Positions 1 to 9,055 of a DNA stretch of 30,181 nt are shown here, in pieces. Position numbers and translations under genes: made by a program. Under the pieces are notes generated by a model. The model was not told the DNA's origin and did no database searches. It saw only the letters and a list, made by a program, of their open reading frames with translations. Location of the stretch: contig WOFQ01000137.1 of the NCBI GenBank assembly GCA_012184525.1, positions 1 through 30,181 on the forward strand. The letters run 5' to 3'. Numbering within the stretch: position 1 is the stretch's first letter; each line of letters opens with the position of its first letter. Source of the DNA: Xenoacremonium recifei. Lineage: Eukaryota > Ascomycota > Sordariomycetes > Hypocreales > Nectriaceae.

Positions 1-123
1 CGTGAGTTCCTTCACGGTCTTCTCCAGTGTCTTGGTGAATTGCTTCACCGTCTCTTCGCGCGATTCCCGGAAGTGTCGATTGATGTAACAGAGGGCGCTG
101 TTCATTGGCTGCAACAGCTCCAT
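1..123 (-). CDS. Unrecognised protein, N-terminal part only (runs off the window)
   Basis: The minus strand opens with an ATG at 123-121 and stays open to the window edge, giving 41 residues. An in-frame TAG lies 18 nt upstream of that ATG, so the ATG is either the real start or close to an exon edge. The peptide is charged and looks helical, starting MELLQPMNSALCYINRHFRE and continuing with many Glu, Lys and Thr. I recognise no family. It could equally be an internal exon. Confidence is low because so little is visible. Confidence 0.22.
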   Translation of the reverse strand, partial: MELLQPMNSALCYINRHFRESREETVKQFTKTLEKTVKELT

Positions 124-928
124 AAGCGCGTGACCGCACTATGCCACATAGGAACACCTTTCATTGTCTCTTTGTGCGCTCCTTTTAGACCTCTTTTATT
201 AGAACAAGGCACTTTCAATCAACCGCCTATTGTGAGCTTCAAGCAGCCACGTCACAATTAATGATACTACGTACTTGTTGATGCGCTTGGGCTCACGTGA
301 GCTTTGAGGGAATTAGTCAGCAATCATCATTGAAGAAGCTCGGAGTTAGTTAAAAGGCCGATTTTCAGACGCACAACTTAAGAAACAAGGCTCTATACAT
401 CATACAAATTGGATGCTTGACCCACGTGTTTTTTCGGCGCGTTGCGTTGTACTTTGCAGCGTCATTTTATTCTCTGCGAGTTTCTTTATGAAAGCATCAC
501 CTAAGTCTCACGTTGCAGCATAATTAGTTAAGCCTACACAGTCATTGAAGCTGTCAGGTCTCGTCCATTGCCTTGTCTCACCTTATTTTCTATTGCTTAA
601 TCTGCTCACTATTCCAATTCGTCGTGCGAAGTTAATCTTATCTCCCACGAGTTTCATCCGACCTATTCTTTCCTGCATGCGTAGTGTAGCACAGCTCTCA
701 ACCCTTCATTCACGGGGATGTATCACTTACCTGTTGGTAACGGTGATGAACAGTCTGTTAGAGAATCAAGGGTCATTCGCTACCCGCATGGCCTAACTAT
801 ACAAGCTCCTGGTATGATCTATGAATACGTGTCATGACTGATATCCTTCCTACTTATTAACAAATCTTTGCTGCCGTATTTCATTTGTACTCTCTAACAG
901 ACTAGATCTTGAGCAATTCTGCATCCAG
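124..928. other. No gene recognised
   Basis: Only short open frames without recognisable motifs occur here. I see no clear repeat, transposon end or RNA gene. Confidence 0.5.
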
Positions 929-1690
929 TCAGTCACTTTCATGTATTGACCCTGAAATGCCGAAATTTCTAGCAAATATCTTCCTGCTAATCAACGTCAA
1001 ATAGTGGGCCGTCCCCAAATATGCAACGCTTGTCTTCATGACGTGTATCTCGAGCTCCTGCGCTTCACACCACTTGCTCTGGAGTCTGTATGAAGAGGCA
1101 AGGTTCATCATGGCTATGATCGTCAATGGGTGACCCAAGCCGAGCGTTCTTAGGCATGCCCTGATCATTGGTAACTCGAGGCACTCAGCATCGGCGCATC
1201 GACGCTCTGATCGAAGTGTGTCTATGAGGTTACACATCGCCATTAATGTTAAAAAATGGTCACCCCCAAGCATAGCATGCAATTCCCGATAGACTTGCCT
1301 AAATAACTGCTTCGCGTCAGAGTTTCTGGCTCGGGCCCTGAAGCGACTTGCAATATTGCTTAGCATAGCAAGCGTTCGGAGGTCGAAGTCTCCAGCAAAT
1401 CTCGTAGTCTTCCATATTAAATGGAGCTGAAGTTTTTCTATTTCTTCAATTGGATTGGAAATCCGGACAGTGAATTCGAAACTGCCCAATGCCTTGTTTG
1501 ATGGGCTGTCTCCATCAAACTCAAATCGGCTCTCGACTGCCAAGCTTTCGCATCGCATAGTTGGATGAGGGAAAATGTCGGCCCGAGTGAGAAAGCTGGT
1601 AATCGATCTGGACGTGGGACTGCAGACGTGCGTCGACACTGGCGGTTGTACAAGCGGAGGAATACAGGAATCAATATATCTCCGGGTCAC
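929..1690 (-). pseudogene. TPR (kinesin-light-chain-like) repeat protein, remnant
   Basis: A 253-codon frame contains consecutive 42-residue repeats at about residues 100-141, 142-184 and 185-226, with a fourth beginning at 227. Each repeat carries the pattern LG..H..TL..M.NLA...R......A..L, as in TPR_10/TPR_12 repeats. In fungi such repeats usually form the C-terminal half of NLR-like STAND proteins or of kinesin-light-chain-like proteins. No NB-ARC or kinase-type domain is visible upstream: 1711-1941 has only short frames on the same strand. The first 80 or so residues look unlike any domain, and the frame stops in the middle of the fourth repeat. I infer a truncated, probably non-functional remnant, though a short gene with an unseen 5' exon cannot be excluded. 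Confidence 0.5.
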
Positions 1691-2392
1691 TAAAGTTTCA
1701 CTTCAGACTGTCAAGTCTCTGAACCGTTAGCTATACTCCGGAGCTGGATATCAATGTTAAAAAGTAACAAGGGAAAAGGACCTCGCAGGTAACAGCTTCG
1801 GGCAATTGCCCGGGCGTGATCACCCTGATTTCCGAGTGGATGAACAGCGTCTTGTAGTATCGGCCAAGGAAGCGAACAATAGGAAGCTGGCATGAGTTGT
1901 AGTGTGAAAGCAAAATTCCAGTCCAGAATGAAAACGGTCAACTCAGCGACCCATGATTAGGGCCGTACACATATATATCTCCTCAGTACTAGGAGATTCT
2001 CGGCGACCTCGCTTAAGCTCGGCGACTTTCATTTGACGCCCTAGAGTATGAAATAACGGACAAAATGTTATACTGTGGGGCTTTGGTATTGCTGATTCGA
2101 ATGTGGATCAGACGGGCCTGATGAGAAAGACACATGCAATGAATTCTGCCCGCATTCGTCATACTACTGCGTCAGGTAGAAAGCGCATAGGTCCATAGAA
2201 GAAACGTAAATCCCTTTAGTCCTACGTCCATGGTGATTTTTTCGCCCGTCTTTTGCTCCGTTTTGGGCTTTAGTTCGCATGTTCTCGTCGCACAGCGTCA
2301 GTGGTGAGAAGATTTGGAATCCCGCCGAGATTATAATCCAGGGGGCGCATAGGGGCACGCATAGGCGTGCCTCCACTCCCGCACGCGTAGGC
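1691..2392. other. Gap between TPR remnant and MULE; no gene recognised
   Basis: Short minus-strand frames near 1711-1941 could be decayed upstream parts of the TPR gene but show no repeat pattern. From 2340 to 2392 the DNA becomes GC-rich, with two short repeats of the type GCATAGG, and may belong to the outer part of the MULE end. No matching sequence is seen beyond the right end of that element. Confidence 0.4.
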
Positions 2393-2460
2393 GGCTCCCA
2401 CTGGAACGGCGCCCGCGCCGCGGCGCCGCGATAAGATTTCAGCGGGTCACCAGTCATTCC
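2393..2460. repeat. Left terminal inverted repeat of MULE 1
   Basis: It matches the reverse complement of 5256-5317 over about 62-68 bp, with one short indel in a GGCGCC-rich stretch and a few substitutions. The shared core includes GATAAGATTTC followed by GGGTCACCAGTCA after two bases. Confidence 0.85.
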
Positions 2461-2463
2461 TGG

Positions 2464-5183
2464 CTAGCAGAGGTAATACCAACTCTTGCCACTTCTACAG
2501 ACAGGACGGCATTTTTCAACAAATAACGTCAACAACATGCAAAAGTACTTGATTATATCGAGTAAAGCGCTTCTTGAGTCCTCATGTCTTCTTCGGCTGC
2601 ATAAAATCTCTCCCATGCCGCGTCTATTGGCTTCCTGGCCGCCATTTTCCAGCTGCCACTTGACCCGAGCATCGGTGCGTCTAACCTCTTCAAAATCCCA
2701 GTCAATATAGGCCATCATTTCTTCCTTGGTCCATTGACTTCGTCCCCCTTGCGGTAGACAGCAGTGCCGGCCCATCTATTGGCGGTCTTGGCACCAGGTG
2801 TACATATCTTTTCCATATCGCTGCGGAAGACCCATTGCCTTGCGGTATGCTTGATTAGTCTTGAGGCTACCTCTAGGTTGGCCTTGATACCACGTAGTTC
2901 TCGCGGCTACGTCAGGCCGATATATAGCCTCGGGTGCATAATACGGCCACACCGGAGCTGGTCGCCCCGGTGGCGGTGATGGTGATGGCGCTAATTGTGA
3001 TCGCATGGGTAGGCTTGAATTCTCTGTAGTCTACGGTGACGGCGGAGTTGAATCCCGAACTACGATAGTATCCCGGGCCTGGACGGGAATCTGAGCCTCA
3101 GTGAAATGGCTGACTGGGGGACGCCGGATGCTGTTCTGATTGGCCAATGTACCTTCAGCTTCTTGAGACCAACCAGCTAGTAAATGCCTCTGTGTGGTGA
3201 CCGGCTCAGCCAGGTGTGAGACAGAGGATTCCAATACGACTTCTTGTTGTCGCAGAGGACATGACTTCGATGCCCTTGAATGGCCTACTATATGGCATCT
3301 TAAACATTTCTGCGGTGCCCTCTCTGTCAACCTTTCGAGCGCACTCGGCTCTCGTTGGGTGCTTGACTGAGTAGTTGTTGTCTTGCTTCCTGACTCAACT
3401 CTATGAGGTTCAAGGATTGGCCGGGGCTGTGCTCCGCTTCGTTTGAGGTGCCACTGACAGTGGAAGTCATCTATTTGGAGGCCCTGGTTTTGATCTTGTA
3501 GAGTCTTGATCTTATGAGCACAAGGGAGGCCGTATGATCCACGTACACCCTGGAGAAGCAAGCGGATTCTGTTTGTCCAACAGTTTCCGCTGTTCTTCGG
3601 CTTTCTTCAATGCCTCATGGGAAATCCAACCACGCAGAGCATTAAACAAGCCTCCGCCTAAATGCTGTGTTGGCTTTGGAGTTTGTTCTCGGGCTTGTGT
3701 TGATTGAAGTCCTGACAATTGATTCTCAACTGCATGCTTAATAGCCCTCCAGACATCAAAGCGGTCAAAATTGCTTGTCTTCAGGTATGACTTTGACAGT
3801 GCATGGATGCCTTCCACGCGTGAAGTACTACATTGCTAAAATGCATATACTGATCGACCCAGGCCTTGACGAGCTTTTCCCTGTATGACTCAAGCCAAGT
3901 CTTCTTGATATACGTAACCTCTTCAAAGTGATCTGGAAGATACTTTTCCTCGAATCCTGCCACGCGCTCGTTGAAAATCGCCTCAGTCGGTGATTGCATG
4001 ATGGAATGCCAGAAGTTATAGAAATCTGCCCAACCATCCGGTTTGGACCCCGTTTTCATCGATCCTGATGCATTAGATGCAGCGACGGCAGCTGGTTTCT
4101 CCTGCAGTGAGAAAATCGGAAGACAATGTGCAAGGACGGCTTTGTTTGCACGCCATAGGCAAAGCAACGATTGAGCTGACGGGAGCACTGCATCAATGGC
4201 GTTTAAGCATGCAAGGCAGCGATCGGACAGGACCACCGATAGCAGCTTTGCTCCGACGGCTTCGTAGAGTGATCGAAGTCTCTCTAGCGCCCATATGTAA
4301 TCATCCTCCTGCTCGCCGCTGAGAAAGGCAAAGGCGATGCAAAATGATCGTCGGCAGGCATCCACCCCAACTATATCAAGAAGTGGCATCCGGTATTTGT
4401 TTATCTTGTATGCGCAGTCGAGCAGTAGAGGATCGGAGTAGGTCTGGAGGTATTGTAGGTAACCTGGGTGAGCGAACAAAAATGCCGTAACTCGTTGATT
4501 CTCATCAACCTACAAGCGACTCCAAAATCCTTCCCGATCTAGTTGGTTGATCAATGCATGGATTGAGTTTTGTCCTTTGTGCATGTCATCTTTCAACTTG
4601 CGATATAGTTGTAGATATCCTGCCTGTTTGCTAGTGAATTGCCGTCTTGCCGGCGTAAATATGTCTGGATATCCTTTGGAGAGATGCCAGCGGATAAAAG
4701 CTCTGATAGAGTTGCTTTCCCAGTGGAGCTAAGTTGGCGATGGGTTGGATGAGCCGACGGATGTTGACTTAGAGGGTGATCGTGCTTTGCATATTCCTGA
4801 GGCGGTCGACGTTGTAAAGACCAGGTTGTCTTGTCCAATGATTCCTTGGCTGGGACTGAGAATGGACAACCCGAGCCTCTAGTTGTTGTTTTACGAATGC
4901 CTTTCTTCTTTCCCGAAGACCTAGACTCCCAAGACCTACCACATGCGTAAGTAACAATCCTTCTGCCGCTTGTTTGGGTGGTTGATTTTCGCATAATAAA
5001 TGCATAGCCTCGCGTCGCGGCGAACGCGTTGATGGCGCTTACTAGCTCATCACGAGACTTGTATACGGCATCGGGTGGCAAACAATCGTCGGGAAACGAA
5101 TCAATCACTTGAACAGAGGGAGTAACGGATGACAGCTCCGCTGAAGGATTCATTTTACCGCGTTGGAAGACTTCCAATAGCAA
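2464..5183 (-). pseudogene. MULE transposase, broken by three stops and about three frameshifts
   Basis: About 900 codons can be followed on the minus strand. From the N terminus: a FAR1-like DNA-binding region (4593-5183, including SRDELVSAINAFAATRGYAF and the HPSAHPTHRQLS motif); the MULE core with the first Asp in LLLDCAYKINKYRMPLLD and the second in VVLSDRCLACLNAI (3781-4560); the Glu in VEGIHALSKSYL (near 3815); a SWIM-type zinc motif with GLPCAHKI (near 3530); a CCHC zinc knuckle (near 3310); and a C-terminal tail to 2464. In-frame TAG codons occur at 4510-4512, 3031-3033 and 2776-2778. Frames shift near 4600, 3815 and 3550. The usual CLWHINK motif reads CLWRANK, so the His is lost. The original start is probably the ATG at 5183 or ten codons later. 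The protein cannot be functional. Confidence 0.88.
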
Positions 5184-5255
5184 TTCATTCAGATCTTAAT
5201 TCGAAGTAACTAAACAAAAGGAAACCTCAAGGAATGATATGAGTTTCGAGCCAAT

Positions 5256-5317
5256 GGAGTGACTGGTGACCCGCCGAAATCTTATCGCGGCGCCCGGGCG
5301 CCGTTCCAGTGGGAGCC
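5256..5317. repeat. Right terminal inverted repeat of MULE 1
   Basis: Inverted partner of 2393-2460. It begins GGAGTGACTGGTGACCCG and ends CCAGTGGGAGCC. Beyond 5317 the similarity to the left flank stops abruptly. Confidence 0.85.
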
Positions 5318-6508
5318 TTTCTTAAACCTTCAATCCGACAATGATTCCAAACTCCAATAACTCCTGTCTCCGGGTAGTGAAAAACATGGGACTATGTTCA
5401 TTCACCTACAGCTATCGCGCTCCATAAGTGATATTAATTTTATCTTGCTCCGAAAAACTTTGGTTCTCCGAACAGCCCGTCATCCTTGCCGCCGACATCA
5501 CCATATGAGTTAAATTTGGCGGCTGCCTCGATTATGGTGTACTGTCGAAGGGGGGGCGATCCTGATTCTGGCGGGTTGTACCGGTCATGAGCTGGCCCCA
5601 GATATATGCCTCAGCCGCACGCTTTGCACATGCAGCAGAACTGTCTGAAAATTCATGCATAGCCAGAATGCATGCAGATGAAGCTATTCTGAAAATTTAG
5701 TAACGATACGGCTTGATTTGAACGAGAAATACGTAAATGAGGTATTAGAAGCTGGATACAGCAGCGACAGGAGAGGTGGTGTCACAACCTGTATCTGTTA
5801 AAGGTTGGAGTGTCACGTGCCGAGCAGGGATCTTAAAATTACCCAAAGGAACAGGGAAAACTCAGAACAGACATTATCAATCAATCAATTGACAAAATGG
5901 ACCGAACACACGCAATGTCTAACAGTATCCCGCCCAAATAATTTATTCCCGGAATTCGCTAAGACTGTTATTTCCGGAGTTGCACGTTCTTTATTGTCCT
6001 TCCGCTAAAATTTGCGTAGTACACAGAAGGATATACTCCGTAGGTGCGACGCGGATACAGGTTATGTCACCGCCTCTCCAACAGGAGTCTCCAACAGGAG
6101 AGGTGGGGCATTACTTATTCAACCCACCGAGCATGCCGAGTACCCGCGCGATTTAATATTAAAGCTTTGAATGGCTTGATCCCCGTGAAAAGATATGCCG
6201 AGTATCCGTGTTTGCTGCTGTGCAACGGCGGGGGTAAATTATAAGACACCCGTCACTACCGATTGTACGGCGCCGTCGGAAGTTTATCAATCTGATAATT
6301 TTGATCAAAGCTTTCCAAGCAGACTCATCCCTTCGGTCTCCAAGGCATATCTTGCTCATTACCTTCCTAGACACATCAGCAGACTCGCAACAAGTCCACA
6401 TTGCATTCTCTATCATGACAGTGTTACCAAGCTCGTGGCATCAATATCTATCTGGATATCCGGAGCGCGGCTCCTTCCTGCTATTTTTCTGACCCTATCG
6501 AAGATCAG
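5318..6508. other. Gap upstream of the permease gene
   Basis: No coding pattern is recognised. The last few hundred bases probably hold the promoter and 5' exon of the downstream permease. The sequence CTGAC at 6489-6493 followed by CAG at 6506-6508 looks like a fungal branch site and 3' splice site. Confidence 0.4.
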
Positions 6509-7966
6509 ACTTTACAAGTGCAACCTGTTACTGGAGAGGCACAAAATTTAGAGGCGGAAGAAGGTCAGCACCCTGATCGTCGACCCAACAAACCCTCGGT
6601 TTATTCCGCCAGCGAACCGACCCTCTTCGATAAAGTCACCATCTTTGTCGGCACGCCGGCGATACTGCTGTTCACTGTTGCGGCACTCTTAACATGGGCC
6701 ATTATTGGGATCTTGGACGGCCCAACCCAGGTCTGGCAGATCGTTATGCAGAACTCCAGCTCCATTCAATGCTATATTTCGGATACACTCATGCGACAAC
6801 AACACAATACCTGCCGCGATCTGTTGGGGTTGTTATGCCGGTTGCGTTCCCGTAATGAAGTGCTCAAACGGTTCTTGGAGAAACGCCTGAGACAGGACAC
6901 TCGTGCTGTGCACGATGCTCAACCACCAAAGGGCATTTCTATCGCCTACGTTCAGCCCTCCAATCGTCCAGAGACAAGGGCCCAGTTCTCTGTGAAGAAT
7001 GCGGCTCGCCTGCCCCCAAGGAACACATATGATCGTGTATGTGACCTGATCGTCTCCATGCTAAGCTCGCTCTGGGCAATTGCTATCTATTGGGCCGGGG
7101 TTCTTATCTGGCTCGGATTCGGAGGCCCGCAACACTGGAGCAACGACTGGCAGCTATATATCAATACGGCAATTGCTGTCGAACTCACCTTTGTGAGTAT
7201 CTTTCTGCAGAATACTCGCCAAAGGCACATGAGCTATCTGCGTGAGTGTTTCGACCTGATAGAACACGAAGATACTCTCATAGAGCGCCAGCTGCGGGAA
7301 ATAGGCGACGACGTGGGACCTGGTCCTATGGTGCATTTTGAATATGACTACTGCAGCAAAACATCCAAGGGTAACTGGGCCATAGACTGCTATGCCGCTA
7401 TTATAGGCTCCTCTGGGCTAACACTTTCTACTGCCGTCTTCCTGATTTGGATAGCGGTCGGACATTCAATGGGCTGGAGCTCTAACTGGTGGCTCATCAT
7501 TGGCACTTATACTGGCTTAATTGGATTTTTTGACGGTTTTGTACTGCGTAACGTCTACTTCAGAAGCGTAAACGTTGCAGATGATGAGTTTGAGACCCTC
7601 CAGCAAGAGGAGGTTTCTCTTGGTGCACAGCTCGACACTTCGCTCTCGATATTAACGAATGACAACGAAAGCACCTCTCTGGCAGATCGTGTGGCCACCC
7701 AAATAAGCACGTGGTGTGCAATCTCGGGAACAGTGCTCGGATCAATCGTCGTCATTGTCGTAGTCTTGGTAATTGCAACGGGATTGATGTGGTCTGAAAC
7801 CGGGCAATTGATTTGCAACACGCCAACAATGATCGTGGAAGGGTTTATGCTCCTTGTACTTATTCAAGCCCACAGTCTATCACACCAAAGGCGCAGGTTA
7901 CAATTCAGAGGGATCCTCGTACGGCGCAAGGAGATGCATGCTAGCCTCCAGCGGCACTTTACTTGA
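6509..7966 (+). CDS. Fet4-like low-affinity iron/zinc permease (PF04120 family)
   Basis: A 480-residue open frame matches the Fet4 family of plasma-membrane, low-affinity Fe(II)/Zn(II) transporters. Numbering from the codon at 6518, predicted membrane segments lie at about 42-64, 176-200, 213-231, 292-314, 323-347, 400-424 and 433-452. The family signature is visible around residues 72-95 (VWQIVMQNSSS, then CYISDTLMRQQ), with further matches such as AAIIGSSGLTLSTA. There is no in-frame ATG before the first membrane segment; the frame opens after a stop at 6416-6418. I therefore infer an upstream exon, with splicing at the CAG ending at 6508 preceded by branch-like CTGAC. Possible first exons start with the ATG at 6415 (donor at 6421) or the ATG at 6195 (donor at 6234); both keep phase. 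The long unbroken frame suggests a live gene. Confidence 0.85.
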   Translation, partial: TLQVQPVTGEAQNLEAEEGQHPDRRPNKPSVYSASEPTLFDKVTIFVGTPAILLFTVAALLTWAIIGILDGPTQVWQIVMQNSSSIQCYISDTLMRQQHNTCRDLLGLLCRLRSRNEVLKRFLEKRLRQDTRAVHDAQPPKGISIAYVQPSNRPETRAQFSVKNAARLPPRNTYDRVCDLIVSMLSSLWAIAIYWAGVLIWLGFGGPQHWSNDWQLYINTAIAVELTFVSIFLQNTRQRHMSYLRECFDLIEHEDTLIERQLREIGDDVGPGPMVHFEYDYCSKTSKGNWAIDCYAAIIGSSGLTLSTAVFLIWIAVGHSMGWSSNWWLIIGTYTGLIGFFDGFVLRNVYFRSVNVADDEFETLQQEEVSLGAQLDTSLSILTNDNESTSLADRVATQISTWCAISGTVLGSIVVIVVVLVIATGLMWSETGQLICNTPTMIVEGFMLLVLIQAHSLSHQRRRLQFRGILVRRKEMHASLQRHFT

Positions 7967-8095
7967 TGCATAGCTATCGTTTTGCATATAGTTGACTATT
8001 TAGAATAATCCGAATTAGGGACATACAATCAATCCTATTGGATTTTTTAAGTTAGGAAATACTGATTATTAGAAGCGGGAGGAATAACGAAGGTC

Positions 8096-8290
8096 GGAGC
8101 TGTTGGTTTCCAGGGATGCTGGGTGAGTGTGTAGAGAATTGCTTGTTCTTATTCTTCATCTGTTGGGATCAAGTTCATCCTTTTTATCTCTAACAGTTTC
8201 AAAGTCCTACGTTTATACTTTTTATCTAGGACTTCTTAGTTCTAACCTTATTTCTAAAGTTCAGGGGAACTCCATATTTCCAACAGGAGC
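8096..8290 (-). mobile_element. Solo LTR 1 (copia-type) with 5-bp target duplication
   Basis: The LTR spans 8101-8285 (185 bp), starts TGTTGG and ends CCAACA. It is flanked by perfect direct repeats GGAGC at 8096-8100 and 8286-8290. It is the reverse complement of the copies at 22300-22486 and 26347-26527. No retroelement coding sequence adjoins it, so it is the product of LTR-LTR recombination. The TG..CA ends and 5-bp duplication fit Ty1/copia elements; the family assignment is inferred from the ends alone. Confidence 0.88.
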
Positions 8291-8797
8291 TCTCATCTTA
8301 TATAGGATATAGGATGTGGAAATCAGGTTCGGGTTTCACTGGACGTTGAGGTCCAAACTGTTAAGGAAGACGTTAAGCATGTCTCAGAAAAAACACCATT
8401 AGGGCACTTCCGGTCCCAAAATATAGGCATAGCGAAATACAACAATAGGCAGAGTTGTTTCAAGCTAATTCTCGTCAACGCAAGGCTTAGCATGTGTCTC
8501 ATTCGTGTTTTGGACCTCGTTGTGCGTAACAGCTTCGTGGTGATGATCCATGCGTTGGGATAACGATAAGGGAGCTTATCAGGAAGCGTTACACTCATGT
8601 TCCAAAATGTGATGCAGCCAATCACACCAGGCTATGGCGGTAACGCTGTCCCAGAGTCAATCAACGAAGGGCATCACGGTAACTGTTGGATACACATGGG
8701 CACGATGGGGTGAACGGATTAGTTACGGACTAGGAATTTAATGCTCTTATTGCTTGAGGTCTTCTTTCTTATCTCCAGCCTTCTAAAAGAAGGAATT
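8291..8797. other. Gap between solo LTR and MULE 2; no gene recognised
   Basis: Short frames only. I see no motifs and no repeat shared with the rest of the window. Confidence 0.4.
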
Positions 8798-8805
8798 ATT
8801 TTAAT

Positions 8806-8868
8806 GGCAATTGATAGGGAGCATGACGAATTGATACGCGGGCATGAACCGTACGCGGGCATGACTTT
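8806..8868. repeat. Left terminal inverted repeat of MULE 2
   Basis: About 63 bp, inverted relative to 12142-12205 with two substitutions and one indel. Inside it, the 13-bp motif TACGCGGGCATGA occurs twice in tandem with an 18-bp period. This is a likely transposase-binding repeat. Confidence 0.92.
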
Positions 8869-9055
8869 ATGTAACACTTGATTGGCTTGAATTTTCTAGA
8901 CCCATAAATACATCGAAGCAAAGGCGGTGAAGCCAGTTCTGTTAACAAGCCCAGATCTCCTACAGAAGTAGGCCGGCTCTCCTAAACAAGTCACACTTAA
9001 TCGTCTGTCTGTATAGAGAATGAATTTCGATGACTATGGAACTAGGCCAATTACT

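Larger units (their letters stand above)
2393..5317 (-). mobile_element. Degenerate MULE (Mutator-like) DNA transposon
   Basis: The element is bounded by inverted repeats at 2393-2460 and 5256-5317 and encloses a decayed MULE transposase on the minus strand. The element is about 2.9 kb. The right-hand repeat ends in CCAGTGGGAGCC; the left one begins with its complement. No 8-10 bp target duplication is visible directly outside these limits, so one end may be truncated, or the true ends may lie slightly further out. Confidence 0.8.
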
